Assembly: GCA_017629415.1 (NCBI GenBank)
Contig: JAGBXG010000499.1
Span: 1 to 7,875, forward strand
Reading direction: 5' to 3'
DNA: 7,875 bases
Source: Pseudomonadota bacterium
GTDB taxonomy: Bacteria; Myxococcota; Bradymonadia; UBA4248
Positions 6,769-7,875 of the stretch are shown here, one piece after another. Position 1 is the first letter of the stretch. Every line of letters begins with the position of its first letter. The notes below the pieces were generated by a model. The model was not told where the DNA came from. It saw only the letters and a list, made by a program, of their open reading frames with translations, and ran no database searches. Both the position numbers and the translations under genes were made by a program.

Positions 6769-6833
6769 TTGCAGTACACTATGACGTGGTTTACGTTCAA
6801 GGCCCCTTACCTCAGCCGTTTGCCACAAATTTC

Positions 6834-6864
6834 GGGGATGCCATTTTGGGTATCCCCTTTTTTT
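6834..6864 (+). terminator. Intrinsic terminator placed just before the membrane-protein start (possible attenuator)
   Basis: GGGGATGCC (6834-6842) pairs with GGTATCCCC (6849-6857), nine pairs with one G-T wobble, around the loop ATTTTG. Seven Ts follow at 6858-6864. It is a textbook rho-independent terminator on the + strand. It would end transcripts of the small gene at 6410. The start codon of the next gene is only 16 nt further on, with no room for a promoter, so that gene must be reached by read-through or regulated antitermination. Confidence 0.85.
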
Positions 6865-6880
6865 CTATTTGGAAAATGGC

Positions 6881-7540
6881 ATGTTTACACAACGTCAAAT
6901 TGCAGCGGCCGGTTTTTTTGGGATTTATTCGGGATGTTTGCCGTTGACGGTGAATCTAGCCCGGCTTCCCTATTGGCGCGGTGCCTGGATCGGCGTATTT
7001 TTTGGTGCTTTGATGCACTTGCAGATGACGTTTGTTTATATTTTGCTGGCCTTGTTGGCAGGCTGGCTGATGGATGATCCCATTCTTCATCGTCCGCTGA
7101 CTTGGTGTTTGTTTGTGGCATTTGGGATTGTGTTTCAAGCCTTGACGTCTCTTGGATGTCAGATGATGGGGCGCTATTTTATGTCGCCTAACAAAAACGC
7201 GCCTTTCCAGCGTGAGGCGTTGTATCAGCAGCTTAAAGCGCGTGACACGGGTAAAAAAACGGTGCTTCACGATGTCGTTGTGTTGCTTGAAACGCACAAA
7301 CCTGTGCCGGAATGCCGGTTTTCAAGTTTTTGGACATTGCTTTTTGCGGGCTTGTCGCTGGCCAGTACAGCCTATTGGCTTTATCGTTTGACTCTGGCTA
7401 GTCTGGATGTCCTGTTTTGGGGCGTTCCGATGGATACCGTGTGGTATCTAGGGCTTGCATGGCAATTTATCTGGCCGCTGATTGTTCTGATTGCCGTGCA
7501 TATTATTGTTTTGAGCTGGCTGTGCCGCGATGCTGCGTAG
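6881..7540 (+). CDS. Four-helix integral membrane protein of unknown function
   Basis: This is a 219-residue inner-membrane protein that I cannot assign to a family. ATG 6881 is chosen because GGAA at 6871-6874 lies at a good distance. An in-frame TTG at 6869 would add four residues but has no ribosome-binding site and lies next to the terminator T-run. Hydrophobic segments lie at about residues 35-63, 72-95, 149-170 and 187-213. An amphipathic stretch at 5-28 could be a re-entrant or membrane-surface helix. The loop at about 97-147 is polar and basic (KARDTGKKT) and probably cytoplasmic, with both termini on the same side if there are four helices. I see no catalytic or transport motif. The gene is convergent with the ftsB-like gene and is followed by a strong terminator at 7564-7593. 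Confidence 0.75.
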   Translation: MFTQRQIAAAGFFGIYSGCLPLTVNLARLPYWRGAWIGVFFGALMHLQMTFVYILLALLAGWLMDDPILHRPLTWCLFVAFGIVFQALTSLGCQMMGRYFMSPNKNAPFQREALYQQLKARDTGKKTVLHDVVVLLETHKPVPECRFSSFWTLLFAGLSLASTAYWLYRLTLASLDVLFWGVPMDTVWYLGLAWQFIWPLIVLIAVHIIVLSWLCRDAA

Positions 7541-7561
7541 ATTTGCGTGATGGCTTTTTTC

Positions 7562-7617
7562 CCGGCTATGGCTTTGCCATACGCCTTTTTTTTCCGGCTA
7601 TGGCTTTGCCATACGCC
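7562..7617 (+). repeat. Tandem 24-nt hairpin repeat separated by a run of eight Ts
   Basis: Bases 7562-7585 and 7594-7617 are identical over 24 nt, giving a 32-nt period with eight Ts between them. A further six Ts precede the first copy at 7555-7560. Each copy folds as TATGGC/GCCATA around a TTT loop, then a bulged C, then GGC/GCC. In copy 2 the outer stem extends by two more pairs (CC at 7594-7595 with GG at 7618-7619). Confidence 0.9.
7564..7593 (+). terminator. Intrinsic terminator of the membrane-protein gene
   Basis: The first repeat copy forms a nine-pair stem with one bulged C (7582) and a three-base loop, followed directly by eight Ts (7586-7593). It lies 23 nt after the stop at 7538-7540. 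Copy 2 has no T-run after it and on the minus strand would be followed by As, so it terminates neither strand by the standard mechanism. Confidence 0.8.
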
Positions 7618-7623
7618 GGGTAA

Positions 7624-7662
7624 GCGTCGCTTTTCGGCATTTCATGCCTCAATACGCGCCGC
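7624..7662 (-). repeat. Inverted copy 2 of the tandem G-A stem-loop element
   Basis: Read on the minus strand this contains CGTATTGAGGC and GCCGAAAAG, identical to both sides of the stem-loop at 3283-3318, with a different apex. Its apical stem is GGCAT/ATGCC with loop GAA (7636-7648). The outer stem is GCGTCG (7624-7629) against CGCCGC (7657-7662), with one mismatch. It begins right at the stop codon of the ftsB-like gene, so in that transcript it would form the 3' end structure. There is no T-run on either strand. Confidence 0.65.
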
Positions 7663-7875
7663 TATTTTTGAGGCTTAAGCATAATGACGACTTCATCTGG
7701 ACGTGCCATGCCGAGTTCATCGCGAACTTTGCGTTCGATGGCTCGCGAGTCGTTGCGTAAAGATTCGATACGTATTTTAAGCAGGTCGTTTGTTTTTTTC
7801 AGTTCGGCGTTGCCGGCGCGGACTTCGTTCAAATCTGCTGTCAGACGAACATAGGTGTCGGATGAGGCTTGTTCA
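7662..7875 (-). CDS. ftsB: FtsB/DivIC-type septum formation initiator protein, C-terminal part
   Basis: The minus-strand frame is open from the window edge to a TAG at 7664-7662, giving the last 70 residues; the N-terminus with the expected single membrane helix lies outside. It opens as a coiled-coil stretch (VRLTADLNEVRAGNAEL, then LKIRIESL). It ends with the hallmark of the family, IERKVRDELGMARPDEVVIM, which matches the 'IE-x-x-AR-x-x-LGM-x-x-P-x-E' pattern of FtsB and DivIC. These bitopic proteins join FtsL and FtsQ (DivIB) in the division complex and help activate septal peptidoglycan synthesis. Family assignment is firm; FtsB rather than another paralogue is inferred from the Gram-negative context. 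Confidence 0.85.
   Translation of the reverse strand, partial: EQASSDTYVRLTADLNEVRAGNAELKKTNDLLKIRIESLRNDSRAIERKVRDELGMARPDEVVIMLKPQK

Noticed and set aside
6746..6784. A 12-codon reading frame in the leader (MMPYRYSFCSTL) that could be an attenuation leader peptide
   Set aside because: It has no ribosome-binding site, no run of a regulatory codon, and ends 50 nt before the terminator, so coupling to it is unlikely.
6869..6880. TTG at 6869 as the start of the membrane protein
   Set aside because: It lies five bases after the terminator T-run with no ribosome-binding site; ATG 6881 has GGAA at suitable spacing.
6769..7077. A 102-codon plus-strand frame starting at TTG 6769
   Set aside because: It runs through the intrinsic terminator and then overlaps the membrane-protein gene out of frame, where its composition is unnatural.

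Overview
The window looks like chromosomal DNA of a Gram-negative bacterium. Supporting signs are an exported lipoprotein with parvulin-like regions, a very large secreted integrin-like propeller protein, and the 3' end of an FtsB/DivIC-type division gene. Large FG-GAP proteins, soluble GAF-histidine kinases and folding-type lipoproteins together are reminiscent of Myxococcota or Bradymonadota-like (delta-proteobacterial) lineages. That placement is inference; nothing here fixes the taxon. I see no transposase, integrase, CRISPR array, tRNA or rRNA.

Layout. The 3' end of an unrecognised gene (1-375) is followed, after a 78-nt gap, by a soluble GAF-type sensor histidine kinase (454-1704). Sixteen nucleotides later comes a lipoprotein with two parvulin/PpiD-like regions (1721-3226), very probably in the same transcript. 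A 136-nt spacer with two strong stem-loops separates it from a 966-residue exported FG-GAP protein (3363-6263), which I read as two seven-bladed beta-propellers in tandem. Next is a 101-residue protein (6410-6715) whose centre closely resembles region 4 of a primary sigma factor, and then a four-helix membrane protein of unknown function (6881-7540). On the opposite strand, convergent with it, is the partial ftsB-like gene (7662 to the window end).

The non-coding DNA is unusually structured. A canonical intrinsic terminator (6834-6864) ends only 16 nt before the membrane-protein start codon. The best promoter candidate (TTGGAT-17-GATAAT) lies upstream of it, so this gene appears to have a leader RNA with a built-in terminator. 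An 8-bp inverted repeat brackets the -10 box of that promoter. The convergent spacer at 7541-7661 holds a tandem 24-nt hairpin repeat, the first copy of which is a terminator. It also holds an inverted copy of a stem-loop first seen at 3283-3318. The two copies share both strands of an internal loop, while their apical stem and loop differ in a way that keeps pairing, which points to a dispersed structured element.

How the genes fit together. The lipoprotein and propeller protein suggest an envelope-folding and surface-display theme, with the kinase as a cytosolic sensor in the same transcript as the lipoprotein. The sigma-region-4-like protein next to an attenuated membrane-protein gene suggests a small regulatory module. 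These functional links are inferred from neighbourhood only.
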